Source: Mesorhizobium sp. YC-39 (GTDB lineage Bacteria > Pseudomonadota > Alphaproteobacteria > Rhizobiales > Rhizobiaceae). From it: DNA of 64,000 bases. The notes beneath the pieces are model-generated. The model searched no databases. It saw only the letters and a program-made list of their open reading frames with translations, and had not been told where the DNA came from. Position 1 is the stretch's first letter. Each line of letters starts with the position of its first letter. Positions 27,924 through 36,512 of this stretch are shown piece by piece. The stretch covers positions 1,550,001 to 1,614,000 of the forward strand of contig NZ_JAOWPS010000001.1 of NCBI RefSeq assembly GCF_025753795.1, read 5' to 3'. Position numbers and translations under genes: made by a program.

Positions 27924-29225
27924 GTGCAGACCAATTTTTCGCTTGCCCAGCTTGCCGATCCGCATGTCGCGGAATCGGAAACGATCCTGCGCAAATGCGT
28001 GCATTGCGGCTTCTGCACCGCCACCTGTCCGACCTATGTGACGCTCGGCAACGAGCTGGATTCGCCGCGCGGCCGCATTTATCTCATCAAGGACATGCTG
28101 GAGAACGGCCGTGCGGCCGACAAGGAGATCGTCACCCATATTGACCGCTGCCTGTCCTGCCTCGCCTGCATGACCACTTGTCCGTCGGGCGTCAACTACA
28201 TGCATCTGGTCGACCACGCCCGCGCTCATATCGAGGAGACTTACAAGCGCCCGCTGCTTGACCGCCTGACGCGCGCCATGCTGGCCTTCGTGCTGCCCTA
28301 TCCCTCGCGCTTCCGCGCCGCGCTGAAACTGGCGAAACTCGGCAGGCCGTTTACCGGCCTGTTCGACAAGATCCCGGCACTGAAGCCGCTGGGCGCGATG
28401 CTCAAGCTCGCGCCGGCGTCGATTCCCGCAGCGTCGCCGATGGCTTCCCCTGGCACCCATGCCGGGCAGGGGGGGAGAAAAAATGGCCGCGTCGCCATCC
28501 TCACCGGCTGCGCGCAATCCGTGCTCGATCCGGCCATCAACGACACGACGATCTCGCTGCTGACGCGGCTCGGCATTGAGGTGGTCGTGCCCCAAGGCGA
28601 GGCCTGTTGCGGTGCGCTGGTCCATCATATGGGGCGGGAGGAGGCTGCCCTTGCCTCGGCCAGGCGCAATGTCGATGCCTGGACGCGCTCCATCGAGCAG
28701 GGCGGGCTGGACGCCATTGTCATCACCGCGTCGGGCTGCGGCACCACCATCAAGGATTACGGCTTCATGCTGCGCCTCGACCCGGCCTATTCGCAAAAGG
28801 CGGCGCGCGTCTCGGCGCTGGCCAAGGACATAACCGAATATCTGGCCTGCCTCGACCTGCCCGAGCCGGTGCGCAAGCCGGGTACCGTCGTTGCCTATCA
28901 CTCGGCCTGCTCGATGCAGCACGGCCAGAAGATCACCCGCCAGCCGAAAGAGCTGCTGGCCAAGGCCGGCTTCGTCGTGCGCGAGCCGCGCGAAGGGCAT
29001 CTGTGCTGTGGCTCGGCCGGCACCTACAACATCCTGCAATCCGAGATTTCGGCAAAGCTGCGCGACCGCAAGGTGAAAAACATCGAGGCGACCGGCGCCG
29101 AAATCGTCGCCACCGGCAATATCGGCTGCATCACGCAGATCGCTTCCGCCGCGAAGCTGCCGGTGGTGCATACGATAAAACTGCTCGACTGGGCCTATGG
29201 CGGCGAACCACCAAGAATGAGTTGA
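27924..29225 (+). CDS. glcF: Glycolate oxidase iron-sulfur subunit GlcF
   Basis: GlcF carries electrons from GlcD/GlcE to the quinone pool. The 433-aa protein has two ferredoxin-like motifs, CVHCGFCTATCP near 27 and CLSCLACMTTCP near 76, and two CCG domains with ACCGALVHH and LCCGSAGTYNI. A linker of about 30 residues with Pro/Ser/Gly (PASIPAASPMASPGTHAG) separates the ferredoxin half from the CCG half. The GTG at 27924 starts the usual MQTNF sequence; no ATG lies near. It ends the glc cluster. Confidence 0.94.
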   Translation: MQTNFSLAQLADPHVAESETILRKCVHCGFCTATCPTYVTLGNELDSPRGRIYLIKDMLENGRAADKEIVTHIDRCLSCLACMTTCPSGVNYMHLVDHARAHIEETYKRPLLDRLTRAMLAFVLPYPSRFRAALKLAKLGRPFTGLFDKIPALKPLGAMLKLAPASIPAASPMASPGTHAGQGGRKNGRVAILTGCAQSVLDPAINDTTISLLTRLGIEVVVPQGEACCGALVHHMGREEAALASARRNVDAWTRSIEQGGLDAIVITASGCGTTIKDYGFMLRLDPAYSQKAARVSALAKDITEYLACLDLPEPVRKPGTVVAYHSACSMQHGQKITRQPKELLAKAGFVVREPREGHLCCGSAGTYNILQSEISAKLRDRKVKNIEATGAEIVATGNIGCITQIASAAKLPVVHTIKLLDWAYGGEPPRMS

Positions 29226-29256
29226 TTGCTTTGCATTCGCTCATGAGAATAGGCCG

Positions 29257-30261
29257 ATGTCCGATTTGGAATCACTAGAGATCGAAACCATCGTTCGGCT
29301 GTTATCGAAGACGCCGCGCGCGACCATCCAGGCGCGCTATGAAGACTGCACGGCAATTGCGGCTCGACATCTCAAGGACGGGTCCGAATTCCTGTTTGCG
29401 CTGATAAAGGCGGCCGTCGAAGCCGACGTTCACCAGACCAATCTGATTGACGACGTGATTTCGTTTCTCGACGACACGCATTTGGTCCGTCTGGCATTTT
29501 TCCTGCAAGGAGAAGTGAAACGCGGAATAGATGTCGAGGGTCTGCTTGCTCACGTCGCCTTACAGGCACCGGAATTGTTTCCAGACAGCACCTTGGGCGA
29601 CATTCCCGATTTCGCAGACTGGCTGACGCATGATGATCCCCGTTCGCCGCCCGCATGCCATCACTTCATCTTTGAGGAGGGCGCTCCGAGCGACATGTCT
29701 TTTCCGACGCATCGCAACCATCCCACCTGGCACCTTCCGAGGGTCGGACCGTCATTTGCGGTTGGTGGCGAAGGGACGGCCACCTGTCCGGCTTGCGGCA
29801 AGAGGTTGGTGCATCTCGTCACCTTGGACGATCTTGGAGGGCAAAGAGGCACATTGCCTCGGCTCCGCCTTGAGACTTGTGAGGGGTCTCTCGAGCCGAC
29901 CTACTATTCCCATGACGCCGCTGGAGTGCCGACACCCATCGCGCCGTTGCATTCCCCCGATGACTTCACATCCGAACCAGCGACCAAGGTGAGCACCGCC
30001 CATCTGGCGTCGACGCCACAGCGATGGCTCAGGCAGTCGTACGGTATAAGCAATTCAAGGCAAAACCTGTTTCGGCTTGGCGGGCTGCCCTCATGGATTC
30101 AGGGGCCCCAGTTTCCAGTCGTTCCCGGAACGGATCGGCAAATGAAATTTCTTCTTCAGTTCGATTCACTAGCCGGCTTCTTCTGGGGCAGCGGCGGCAT
30201 GCTTTATGTTTTCTGGGACGAAGAGTCCCGAATCACCTGCCACGTCCCCCAATACACGTAG
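29257..30261 (+). CDS. Uncharacterised protein with DUF1963-like C-terminal part
   Basis: A 334-aa soluble protein. The first 110 residues are helical and unassigned. A TCPACGKRLVHL segment near 177 looks like a lone zinc-ribbon half. The C-terminal part, 'LGGLPSWIQGPQFPVVP' then 'KFLLQFDS' and 'LYVFWDEES', resembles the DUF1963 (YwqG-like) fold. Codon use is less GC-rich than its neighbours, so it may be a recent arrival. It sits 31 nt after glcF but shares no evident function with it and converges with folD (stop codons 9 bp apart). No function is claimed. Confidence 0.78.
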   Translation: MSDLESLEIETIVRLLSKTPRATIQARYEDCTAIAARHLKDGSEFLFALIKAAVEADVHQTNLIDDVISFLDDTHLVRLAFFLQGEVKRGIDVEGLLAHVALQAPELFPDSTLGDIPDFADWLTHDDPRSPPACHHFIFEEGAPSDMSFPTHRNHPTWHLPRVGPSFAVGGEGTATCPACGKRLVHLVTLDDLGGQRGTLPRLRLETCEGSLEPTYYSHDAAGVPTPIAPLHSPDDFTSEPATKVSTAHLASTPQRWLRQSYGISNSRQNLFRLGGLPSWIQGPQFPVVPGTDRQMKFLLQFDSLAGFFWGSGGMLYVFWDEESRITCHVPQYT

Positions 30262-30270
30262 AGAACACCG

Positions 30271-31191
30271 CTACTCCGCCGCGAGCTTGTCCACCACGCC
30301 GTAGGTCGCCTGGTAGCGCGCCCGCTGACGGCTGAGCGCCACCATCGTATTGCGCAGCAGGATCGCCACGGTGATCGGGCCGACGCCGCCCGGCACCGGC
30401 GTGATCCAGGAGGCGACTTCCTTGACGCTGTCCGTATCGACGTCGCCGACGATGCGGCTTTCGCCATCCGGCCCGATCTCCGAATTGATGCCGATATCGA
30501 TCACCGCGGCGCCCGGCTTGACCATGTCGGCCTTGATCAATCGCGGCCTGCCGACAGCGACGAACAGCGCATCGGCGCGCCGCGCATGCGCTGCCACCGA
30601 ACGCGTCATGTGGTGGCAGACCGTCACCGTCGCGCCCTCGCTCATCAAGAGGAAGGCGATCGGCTTGCCGACGATCTCCGAATGGCCGACGATGACGACC
30701 TCGAGCCCCTTGAGATCGAGGCCGGTCTCCTTCAGCAGTTCCACCGAAGCGGCCGCCGTGCAGGGTGCAAGATCGAGCTGGTTGTAGACGATATTGCCAA
30801 TCGAGGCCGGATGCATGCCCTCGACGTCCTTCAGCGGATGCACCGCCGCCTGCAGCGTCCTGATCGGGATATGCGCCGGCACCGGCCGCTGGATGATGAT
30901 GCCGGTGATGCGCGGATCGGCATTGAGGCCATGGATCGCCGCTTCCAGTTCGCCGGCACTGATGTCGGCGGGAAAGCGCCGCTCCTCGAAGCCGATGCCG
31001 GCCAATGCCGCCTTGGCGCGCTGGTTGCGCACATAGACATCGACCGCCGCGATGTCGCCGACGGTGATCGACACCAGTTTCGGTGGAAAACCTTCGGCGG
31101 TCGCGATCGCCGCGTCCTCGCGCACGGCGGCGATGATGCGTTGGGCGACCGGGCCGCCCCTGAGATAGCGGCTGTCGTCGGACAGGGACAT
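30271..31191 (-). CDS. folD: FolD-family methylenetetrahydrofolate dehydrogenase with altered active-site residues
   Basis: FolD interconverts methylene-, methenyl- and 10-formyl-tetrahydrofolate. The 306-aa protein has the fold: 'YVRNQ' at 53-57, 'GIIIQRPVP' with Gln101, 'KDVEGMHP', the NAD(P) motif GHSEIVGKP near 170 and 'TPVPGGVGP' near the end. The usual catalytic Lys of the YVxxK motif is Gln57 here, and the Asp of DVDG is Glu124. Loss of that Lys removes cyclohydrolase activity in characterised FolD enzymes, so this may be mainly a dehydrogenase. The start 31191 is preferred over an upstream in-frame ATG at 31323. It is alone on the minus strand. Confidence 0.85.
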   Translation of the reverse strand: MSLSDDSRYLRGGPVAQRIIAAVREDAAIATAEGFPPKLVSITVGDIAAVDVYVRNQRAKAALAGIGFEERRFPADISAGELEAAIHGLNADPRITGIIIQRPVPAHIPIRTLQAAVHPLKDVEGMHPASIGNIVYNQLDLAPCTAAASVELLKETGLDLKGLEVVIVGHSEIVGKPIAFLLMSEGATVTVCHHMTRSVAAHARRADALFVAVGRPRLIKADMVKPGAAVIDIGINSEIGPDGESRIVGDVDTDSVKEVASWITPVPGGVGPITVAILLRNTMVALSRQRARYQATYGVVDKLAAE

Positions 31192-31320
31192 GGAATGGGC
31201 CTTTTGCCTGAAACTCTCCCGCCGACATAGCAAAGCAACAGGCAAAAGGCAGCCCGAAAAGCGAACCGCTTCGACTCGCGCGACCTTGCGACGCGGCCTT
31301 GCCGGCCTATTGGATGGAAA

Positions 31321-31354
31321 CAAAAAGGGCAGCGCGGTTTCCCGTGCTGCCCTT
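31321..31354 (-). terminator. Rho-independent terminator after the L,D-transpeptidase gene
   Basis: Read on the minus strand, AAGGGCAGC pairs with GCTGCCCTT (9 bp, 12-base loop) and is followed by TTTTT. It lies 93 bp beyond the stop of the L,D-transpeptidase gene and 130 bp upstream of folD. Confidence 0.85.
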
Positions 31355-31446
31355 CCGTGACTGACCGTATCCCCACACGGCCCGTCCCCCGTTATCCCTA
31401 TTCCAGAATCTTTCTGGACAGAATCACCAGTAAAATCAACTGGAGA

Positions 31447-32190
31447 TTACATCACCACAACCGTCGTGCCAACATTGACCCGCTCATAGAGGTCGACGAC
31501 GTCCTCATTGCGCATGCGGATGCAGCCCGACGACACCGCGCCGCCGATCGTCCAGGGCTGGTTGGTGCCGTGGATGCGGTATTCCGTCGAGCCGAGATAG
31601 AGCGCGCGCGCGCCGAGCGGATTTTCCATGCCGCCGGCGAGATAGGTCGGCAAATAGCGGCCCTTCGCGGCCTCGCGCTTGATCATCACCGCCGGCGGGC
31701 GCCAGTCCGGCCACACCCGCTTGTTGGTGATCTTGTGCGTGCCCGACCATTCGAAGCCCGGCTTGCCGGTGCCGACGCCGTAGCGCCGCGCCTTGCCGTT
31801 CTTCTCGACCAGATAGAGGAAATTCTGCGTCGTATCGATGACGATCGTGCCCGGCTTCTGCCCGCCGTCATAGGCGACTTCCTGCGGCAGGTAGACCGGG
31901 TTGATCTGCGGGCGCGCGACCATGCGCTTGGCGGGCGGCTGAACGGCCGCCGTGCGCTGCTGGTCGGGCTGTGCTTGCCACTGATAGCGCCGCAGCGGTT
32001 GTTGCACCTGTTGCCGGCTCTGCCGCACGATGCCCGGGGCTTGGCCGAGCTGCAGGACCCAGGGCGCCGAAAGGTCGGGGCTCACCATCACCGGTGGCCT
32101 GTCGGCATAGCGGTCATTGGCGCTGGAGGCGGTGACGCCGGCGGCAAGCATGGCCGCGGCGCCAAACAGGGAGAAGAACACTGACTTCAT
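31447..32190 (-). CDS. L,D-transpeptidase (YkuD domain), secreted
   Basis: A 247-aa periplasmic enzyme that makes 3-3 cross-links in peptidoglycan or attaches envelope proteins to it. An N-terminal signal peptide (first 22-24 residues, ending near ASA) is followed by a Pro/Gln-rich linker and a YkuD domain. The catalytic motif is complete: His207 in 'IHGTNQPW' and Cys223 in SSGCIRM. Rhizobiales have many such enzymes linked to polar growth. It is monocistronic with a terminator of its own. Confidence 0.93.
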   Translation of the reverse strand: MKSVFFSLFGAAAMLAAGVTASSANDRYADRPPVMVSPDLSAPWVLQLGQAPGIVRQSRQQVQQPLRRYQWQAQPDQQRTAAVQPPAKRMVARPQINPVYLPQEVAYDGGQKPGTIVIDTTQNFLYLVEKNGKARRYGVGTGKPGFEWSGTHKITNKRVWPDWRPPAVMIKREAAKGRYLPTYLAGGMENPLGARALYLGSTEYRIHGTNQPWTIGGAVSSGCIRMRNEDVVDLYERVNVGTTVVVM

Positions 32191-32396
32191 CGGAACGCAC
32201 CTTGATCGTCGAACATGCGGGGAAGGCCCCCGATTGCGCGAACATTGGCGCGAAGCCGCAACCGAAACATGAATCGGAATGCGTAAAATGCCGAAGTGTC
32301 AGTAAACCTTTTGGTGTGGTTACCGGCCGGTTCAGGAATCTGGTAAAGCCGGGGTAAAAGCAGCGCAAAAGCCTATTAACGAATGGATTTCATGCA

Positions 32397-33035
32397 ATGG
32401 ACAATGAAAATACAGGCCTGCTCGCCGGTCCCGATGGGGTGAAGCGCTGCTTCTGGCACGGCAATCTGCCGGACTATCTGCACTACCACGACCATGAATG
32501 GGGCCGGCCGGTCGCCGATGACCACCGGCTGTTCGAGAAGATCTGCCTCGAGGGTTTTCAGTCGGGCCTGTCGTGGCTGACTATACTGCGCAAGCGCGAG
32601 AATTTCCGCGCCGGCTTCGCCGGGTTTGATTTCGACAAGATCGCCGCCTTCACCGACAAGGACGTCGAGCGCCTGCTTGGCGATGCCGGCATCATCCGCC
32701 ACCGCGGCAAGATCGTCTCGACCATCAACAACGCCAGGCGCGCGCGCGAAATGGTCGACGAGTTCGGCTCGCTGGCCGCCTGGTTCTGGAAGTTCGAACC
32801 AGGTCGCGATGAGCGACCGGAAATCGTCGACCTCGCCCATCTGCGCGCCAACCCGACCACAGCGGTTTCGGTAAGGATTTCGAAGGAGCTGAAAAAGCGT
32901 GGCTGGAGCTTTGTCGGCCCGACCACCGTCTACGCCTTCATGCAGGCGATGGGGCTGGTCAATGACCATCTCGAGGGCTGCGTCTGCCGGGCGCAGGTGG
33001 AAAAGGAGCGCAGGGCGTTCAAGCGGCCGAAGTGA
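32397..33035 (+). CDS. tag: DNA-3-methyladenine glycosylase I
   Basis: Tag removes 3-methyladenine from alkylated DNA. The 212-aa protein shows the family signature: 'RCFWHGNLPDYLHYHDHEWGRPV' near the start, 'LFEKICLEGFQSGLSWLTILRKRENFR', and the C-terminal Cys/His zinc-site region 'VNDHLEGCVCR'. The HhH-type core lies between. Length matches E. coli Tag with a small extension. The gene stands alone; a hairpin follows the stop. The promoter region between the divergent L,D-transpeptidase gene and tag is about 200 bp. Confidence 0.94.
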   Translation: MDNENTGLLAGPDGVKRCFWHGNLPDYLHYHDHEWGRPVADDHRLFEKICLEGFQSGLSWLTILRKRENFRAGFAGFDFDKIAAFTDKDVERLLGDAGIIRHRGKIVSTINNARRAREMVDEFGSLAAWFWKFEPGRDERPEIVDLAHLRANPTTAVSVRISKELKKRGWSFVGPTTVYAFMQAMGLVNDHLEGCVCRAQVEKERRAFKRPK

Positions 33036-33045
33036 ATTTCCTTTC

Positions 33046-33074
33046 CCTTCTCCCACAACAACAACGGGAGAAGG
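33046..33074. repeat. CCTTCTCCC/GGGAGAAGG hairpin after tag
   Basis: Nine-base perfect arms flank an ACAACAACAAC loop, 10 bp after the tag stop. The arm sequence recurs in the hairpin just upstream of hisZ (35351-35384). It may terminate tag transcription weakly, as no T tract follows. Confidence 0.6.
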
Positions 33075-33087
33075 TCAGGTCGCGCAG

Positions 33088-33288
33088 TCAAGTGCCGCTG
33101 GCACCCGCGAGAAAGAGCCCGGCGACGATGGCTGCCACGGTGGCCAGGGCGGGGTAGATCACCAGCAGGCCGGTCATCAGCGCATCGCGCACCGTCGAAC
33201 CCTTGCGTTCTTCAGCGGCAGCCTCGAAAGGACCCGCGGGCAGCGCGCGGGCTGAACTGTCGATGTTTGTTCCTTGTGTCGTGGTCAT
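33088..33288 (-). CDS. Small hypothetical membrane protein
   Basis: A 66-aa protein with a polar N-terminal 35 residues and one membrane segment at about 39-60 (GLLVIYPALATVAAIVAGLFL). The start ATG is preceded by only a weak GGGG stretch. It is convergent with tag and divergent from hisS. No family recognised. Hydrophobic pattern and codon use look real, but conservation is unchecked. Confidence 0.55.
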   Translation of the reverse strand: MTTTQGTNIDSSARALPAGPFEAAAEERKGSTVRDALMTGLLVIYPALATVAAIVAGLFLAGASGT

Positions 33289-33575
33289 TGCCCCGAACCC
33301 TTTGTTTCGGCACGCTTATCGACCCCGATTGTGTCGGCACGATGCCGCGTTGATGGCCGAATTGTTTCATTTTCGGCGTGGTTTGTTTCGGAATGCCATA
33401 AGCGTTTCGAAATTACTAACCATAGCAATTGGCGTGTGAGGGGAGGCGCCGCGTTTGCTGTTGGCACTATTCCCGTCTGCCAGAAGAGTTGCCAACCCTT
33501 GCCGCACCAAGCCGCATCGGTTAGGAAACGCGCGCTCGCAACAAGTGAGCGATTACCTAGCAAAAAGACCATCCC

Positions 33576-35132
33576 ATGGCCGACAAATCGGAAAAGACGA
33601 AAGCGCGGCTGCCGCGCGGCTTTGCCGACCGCAGCGCCGACGACATCCGTGCCGTCGAGAAGATGATGGCGACCATCCGTGGCGTCTACGAGCTCTACGG
33701 CTTCGAGCCGGTCGAGCAGCCGCTGATCGAATACACCGATGCGCTGGGCAAGTTCCTGCCCGACCAGGATCGGCCGAACGAAGGCGTGTTCTCCTTCCAG
33801 GACGATGACGACCAGTGGCTCTCGCTGCGCTATGATCTGACGGCGCCGACGGCGCGTTTCGTCGCCGAGAATTTCGAACGCCTGCCGAAGCCTTACCGTA
33901 GCTATCGCTCCGGCTGGGTGTTCCGCAACGAGAAGCCCGGTCCCGGCCGCTTCCGCCAGTTCATGCAGTTCGACGCCGACACCGTGGGTGCACCGAGCGT
34001 GGCCGCAGACGCCGAGATGGCGATGATGATGGCCGACGTCATGGAAGCGCTCGGCATCAAGCGTGGCGACTACGTCATCCGGGTCAACAACCGCAAGGTG
34101 CTCGATGGCGTGCTGGAGGCGATCGGCCTTGGCGGCGATCAGAATGCCGGGCGCCGGCTGACCGTGCTTCGCGCCATCGACAAGCTGGACAAGATCGGCC
34201 CCGAAGGCATTGGGCAGTTGCTTGGCACCGGGCGCAAGGATGAAAGCGGCGACTTCACCAAGGGTGCCGGTCTTGAGCGCAAGGCCATCGAGACGGTACT
34301 CTATTTCATGAATTACGAGCCGGGGCCGGAAGCCGGTTCTTGGCTGAAGCTGGAGACCGCCACCGACATTTCGCCCAACGCCGCCCAAATCCGCTGGCTG
34401 AAAACGCTCGACTACTTCGCCGAGACCGGCCGCGAAGGCGTGGAGGAACTCGCCGCCATCGGCTCGATTGTCGATAGCGCCGGTTATCACGATGGCCGGG
34501 TCGTCATCGATACCTCGGTCGTGCGCGGCCTGGAATATTACACCGGTCCGGTCTTCGAGGCCGAGCTTTTGGCCGAGATCCCCAATGAGGATGGCCAGAT
34601 CGTGCGCTTTGGCTCGGTCGGCGGCGGTGGCCGCTATGACGGGCTCGTCTCGCGCTTTCGTGGCGAGCCGGTGCCGGCGACCGGCTTTTCCATCGGCGTC
34701 TCCCGCCTGATGACGGCGCTGAAGAACCTCGGCAAACTCGACACCTCGGATGTCATCGCGCCGGTCGTCGTCCTGGTGATGGACAAGGATACGGAAAGCC
34801 TCGGCCGCTACCAGAAGATGGTCAGCGAACTGCGTGCCGCCGGCATCCGCTCCGAAATGTATCTCGGCGGTGCCGGCATGAAGGCGCAGCTCAAATATGC
34901 CGACCGCCGCGGCAGCCCGGCCGCCATCATCCAGGGCGGCGACGAGCGCGCCAAAGGCGAGGTGCAGATCAAGGACCTGATCGAGGGCGCGCGCATGTCG
35001 GCCGAGATATCGGACAACGCCGAATGGCGCGCCGCGCGGCCGGCGCAGGTGACGGTGGCGGAGAGCGAGCTGGTCGGTGAAGTGAAGAAGATATTGGCTG
35101 CGCAGGCCGAGGAGAGGGCACGTGGCAAATAG
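33576..35132 (+). CDS. hisS: Histidine-tRNA ligase
   Basis: HisRS charges tRNA-His. The 518-aa class II synthetase has motif 1 around '[17 protein letters not shown]', motif 2 '[26 protein letters not shown]', the histidine-specific block '[14 protein letters not shown]' and motif 3 '[13 protein letters not shown]' followed by a C-terminal anticodon-binding domain. It is longer than E. coli HisRS because of an insertion typical of alphaproteobacteria. It is followed on the same strand by hisZ and hisG, with palindromic element C in the 258-bp gap. No attenuator-like leader was recognised. Confidence 0.96.
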   Translation: MADKSEKTKARLPRGFADRSADDIRAVEKMMATIRGVYELYGFEPVEQPLIEYTDALGKFLPDQDRPNEGVFSFQDDDDQWLSLRYDLTAPTARFVAENFERLPKPYRSYRSGWVFRNEKPGPGRFRQFMQFDADTVGAPSVAADAEMAMMMADVMEALGIKRGDYVIRVNNRKVLDGVLEAIGLGGDQNAGRRLTVLRAIDKLDKIGPEGIGQLLGTGRKDESGDFTKGAGLERKAIETVLYFMNYEPGPEAGSWLKLETATDISPNAAQIRWLKTLDYFAETGREGVEELAAIGSIVDSAGYHDGRVVIDTSVVRGLEYYTGPVFEAELLAEIPNEDGQIVRFGSVGGGGRYDGLVSRFRGEPVPATGFSIGVSRLMTALKNLGKLDTSDVIAPVVVLVMDKDTESLGRYQKMVSELRAAGIRSEMYLGGAGMKAQLKYADRRGSPAAIIQGGDERAKGEVQIKDLIEGARMSAEISDNAEWRAARPAQVTVAESELVGEVKKILAAQAEERARGK

Positions 35133-35147
35133 AGGCCGCGTTCTTTC

Positions 35148-35307
35148 GCGCCCCCCTCTGTCCTGCCGGACATCTCCCCCACGAGGGGGGAGATTGGCCG
35201 TCATCGCCGCTTTCGCCTATCGCCGACGTTGGAAGGCTGGAGCCGCCAGCGAAGCTGCCAATCTCCCCCCTCGTGGGGGAGATGTCCGGCAGGACAGAGG
35301 GGGGCGC
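35148..35307. repeat. Intergenic palindromic element C (51-bp perfect inverted repeats)
   Basis: The segments 35148-35198 and 35257-35307 are exact 51-bp reverse complements. Each arm contains a smaller palindrome CTCCCCCACGAGGGGGGAG, so the RNA could fold as a clover-like structure. It lies 15 bp after the hisS stop, in the hisS-hisZ gap, and is a close relative of element B. Confidence 0.9.
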
Positions 35308-35350
35308 CGTAGAGCGCCTACGTTCATCCGTCTTGGCGCTTCGCGCCAAT

Positions 35351-35384
35351 CCACCTTCTCCCACAAGGGGAGAAGGGAAGGTGG
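35351..35384 (+). promoter_or_regulatory. Hairpin holding the hisZ ribosome binding site
   Basis: CCACCTTCTCCC at 35351-35362 can pair with GGGAGAAGG-gAAGGTGG at about 35369-35384 (one bulge). The AAGGTGG part of the 3' arm is the best Shine-Dalgarno sequence for the GTG start at 35391. Pairing would hide it, so translation of hisZ might depend on upstream ribosomes or an RNA helicase. This is a structural reading, not a tested switch. Confidence 0.5.
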
Positions 35385-35390
35385 CGCCTT

Positions 35391-36512
35391 GTGACCTCCC
35401 GTTATCCTGCCATCGCCGCCGACATCACCAACCTCTTTGCCGCGCGCAACACCCACGCGGTGGAAGTCGCGGTGCTGCAGCCGGCCGATCCGTTCCTCGA
35501 CATGGCCGGCGAGGATCTGCGCCGCCGCATCTTCCTCACCGAAAGCGAGACGGGGAAGACACTGTGCCTGCGGCCGGAATTCACTATTCCCGTCTGCCTC
35601 GACCACATCAGCTCGCAGGCCGGTACGCCACGCCGTTATTCCTATCTCGGCGAGGTCTTCCGCCAGCGCCGCGAGGGCGGCAATGAGTTCTTCCAGGCCG
35701 GCATCGAGGATCTCGGCGATCGCGACACGGCCGCCGCCGACGCCCGTTCGCTGGCCGACGCGCATGCCTTGCTGTCGCTGGTGCTGCCGGGCCAGGCCTT
35801 GTCTGTCACGCTCGGCGACCAGACCATATTCGAGGCGGTGCTGGCGGCACTCGGCCTGCCGCGCGGCTGGCGCATGCGTCTTGCCCGTGCCTTCGGCTCG
35901 GCGGCGATGCTGGAGGCGGCATTGGCCGACCTCGCCAATCCGCCGCGCAATGGCCAGCTCTCCGGCCCGGTCGCGTCCCTTGTACTGGACGGTGATCTGG
36001 AAGGCCTGTCGACACATATCGCCGGCGGCATGGAAGAGGCCGGGCTGTCGGCATCGGCCGGGCGTTCGCCCACCGACATCGCCCGGCGCCTGATCGAGAA
36101 GGCCGAACTCCGCAGCGTGCGGCTGTCCAACGAGGCGTTTTCGGCGCTGAAGACATTTCTGGCGATCGACGTGCCGCTCGCTGGCGCGGCCCGGGCGCTC
36201 GAAGCCTTTGCATCGGGTGCCGGCCTTTCGCTGGGTGCGGCACTGGAGAATTTCGCCGCCCGCGCCAAAGCGATCGAGGCGCACGGCCTGCCGGCTGAAA
36301 AAATCCGCTACGACGCCGCCTTCGGCCGCCCGCTCGATTACTACACCGGCCTCGTCTTCGAGATTGCTGCGGAAAATGGCGAGCGGCCACTGGCCGGCGG
36401 CGGCCGCTACGACCGTCTGCTGACGCTGCTCGGCGCGAAAACGCCGATCCCCGGCGTCGGCTTTTCCGTCTGGCTCGACCGCATCGAGACACTGCGGGAG
36501 AAGGCGTCATGA
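35391..36512 (+). CDS. hisZ: ATP phosphoribosyltransferase regulatory subunit
   Basis: HisZ is a catalytically dead HisRS paralogue that activates the short form of HisG and makes it sensitive to histidine. The 373-aa protein has a HisRS-like start '[17 protein letters not shown]', '[13 protein letters not shown]' in place of the tRNA synthetase motif 2, '[29 protein letters not shown]', and a motif-3 remnant '[10 protein letters not shown]'. It lacks the anticodon-binding domain. GTG is the only sensible start. It overlaps hisG by 4 nt (ATGA). Confidence 0.93.
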   Translation: MTSRYPAIAADITNLFAARNTHAVEVAVLQPADPFLDMAGEDLRRRIFLTESETGKTLCLRPEFTIPVCLDHISSQAGTPRRYSYLGEVFRQRREGGNEFFQAGIEDLGDRDTAAADARSLADAHALLSLVLPGQALSVTLGDQTIFEAVLAALGLPRGWRMRLARAFGSAAMLEAALADLANPPRNGQLSGPVASLVLDGDLEGLSTHIAGGMEEAGLSASAGRSPTDIARRLIEKAELRSVRLSNEAFSALKTFLAIDVPLAGAARALEAFASGAGLSLGAALENFAARAKAIEAHGLPAEKIRYDAAFGRPLDYYTGLVFEIAAENGERPLAGGGRYDRLLTLLGAKTPIPGVGFSVWLDRIETLREKAS

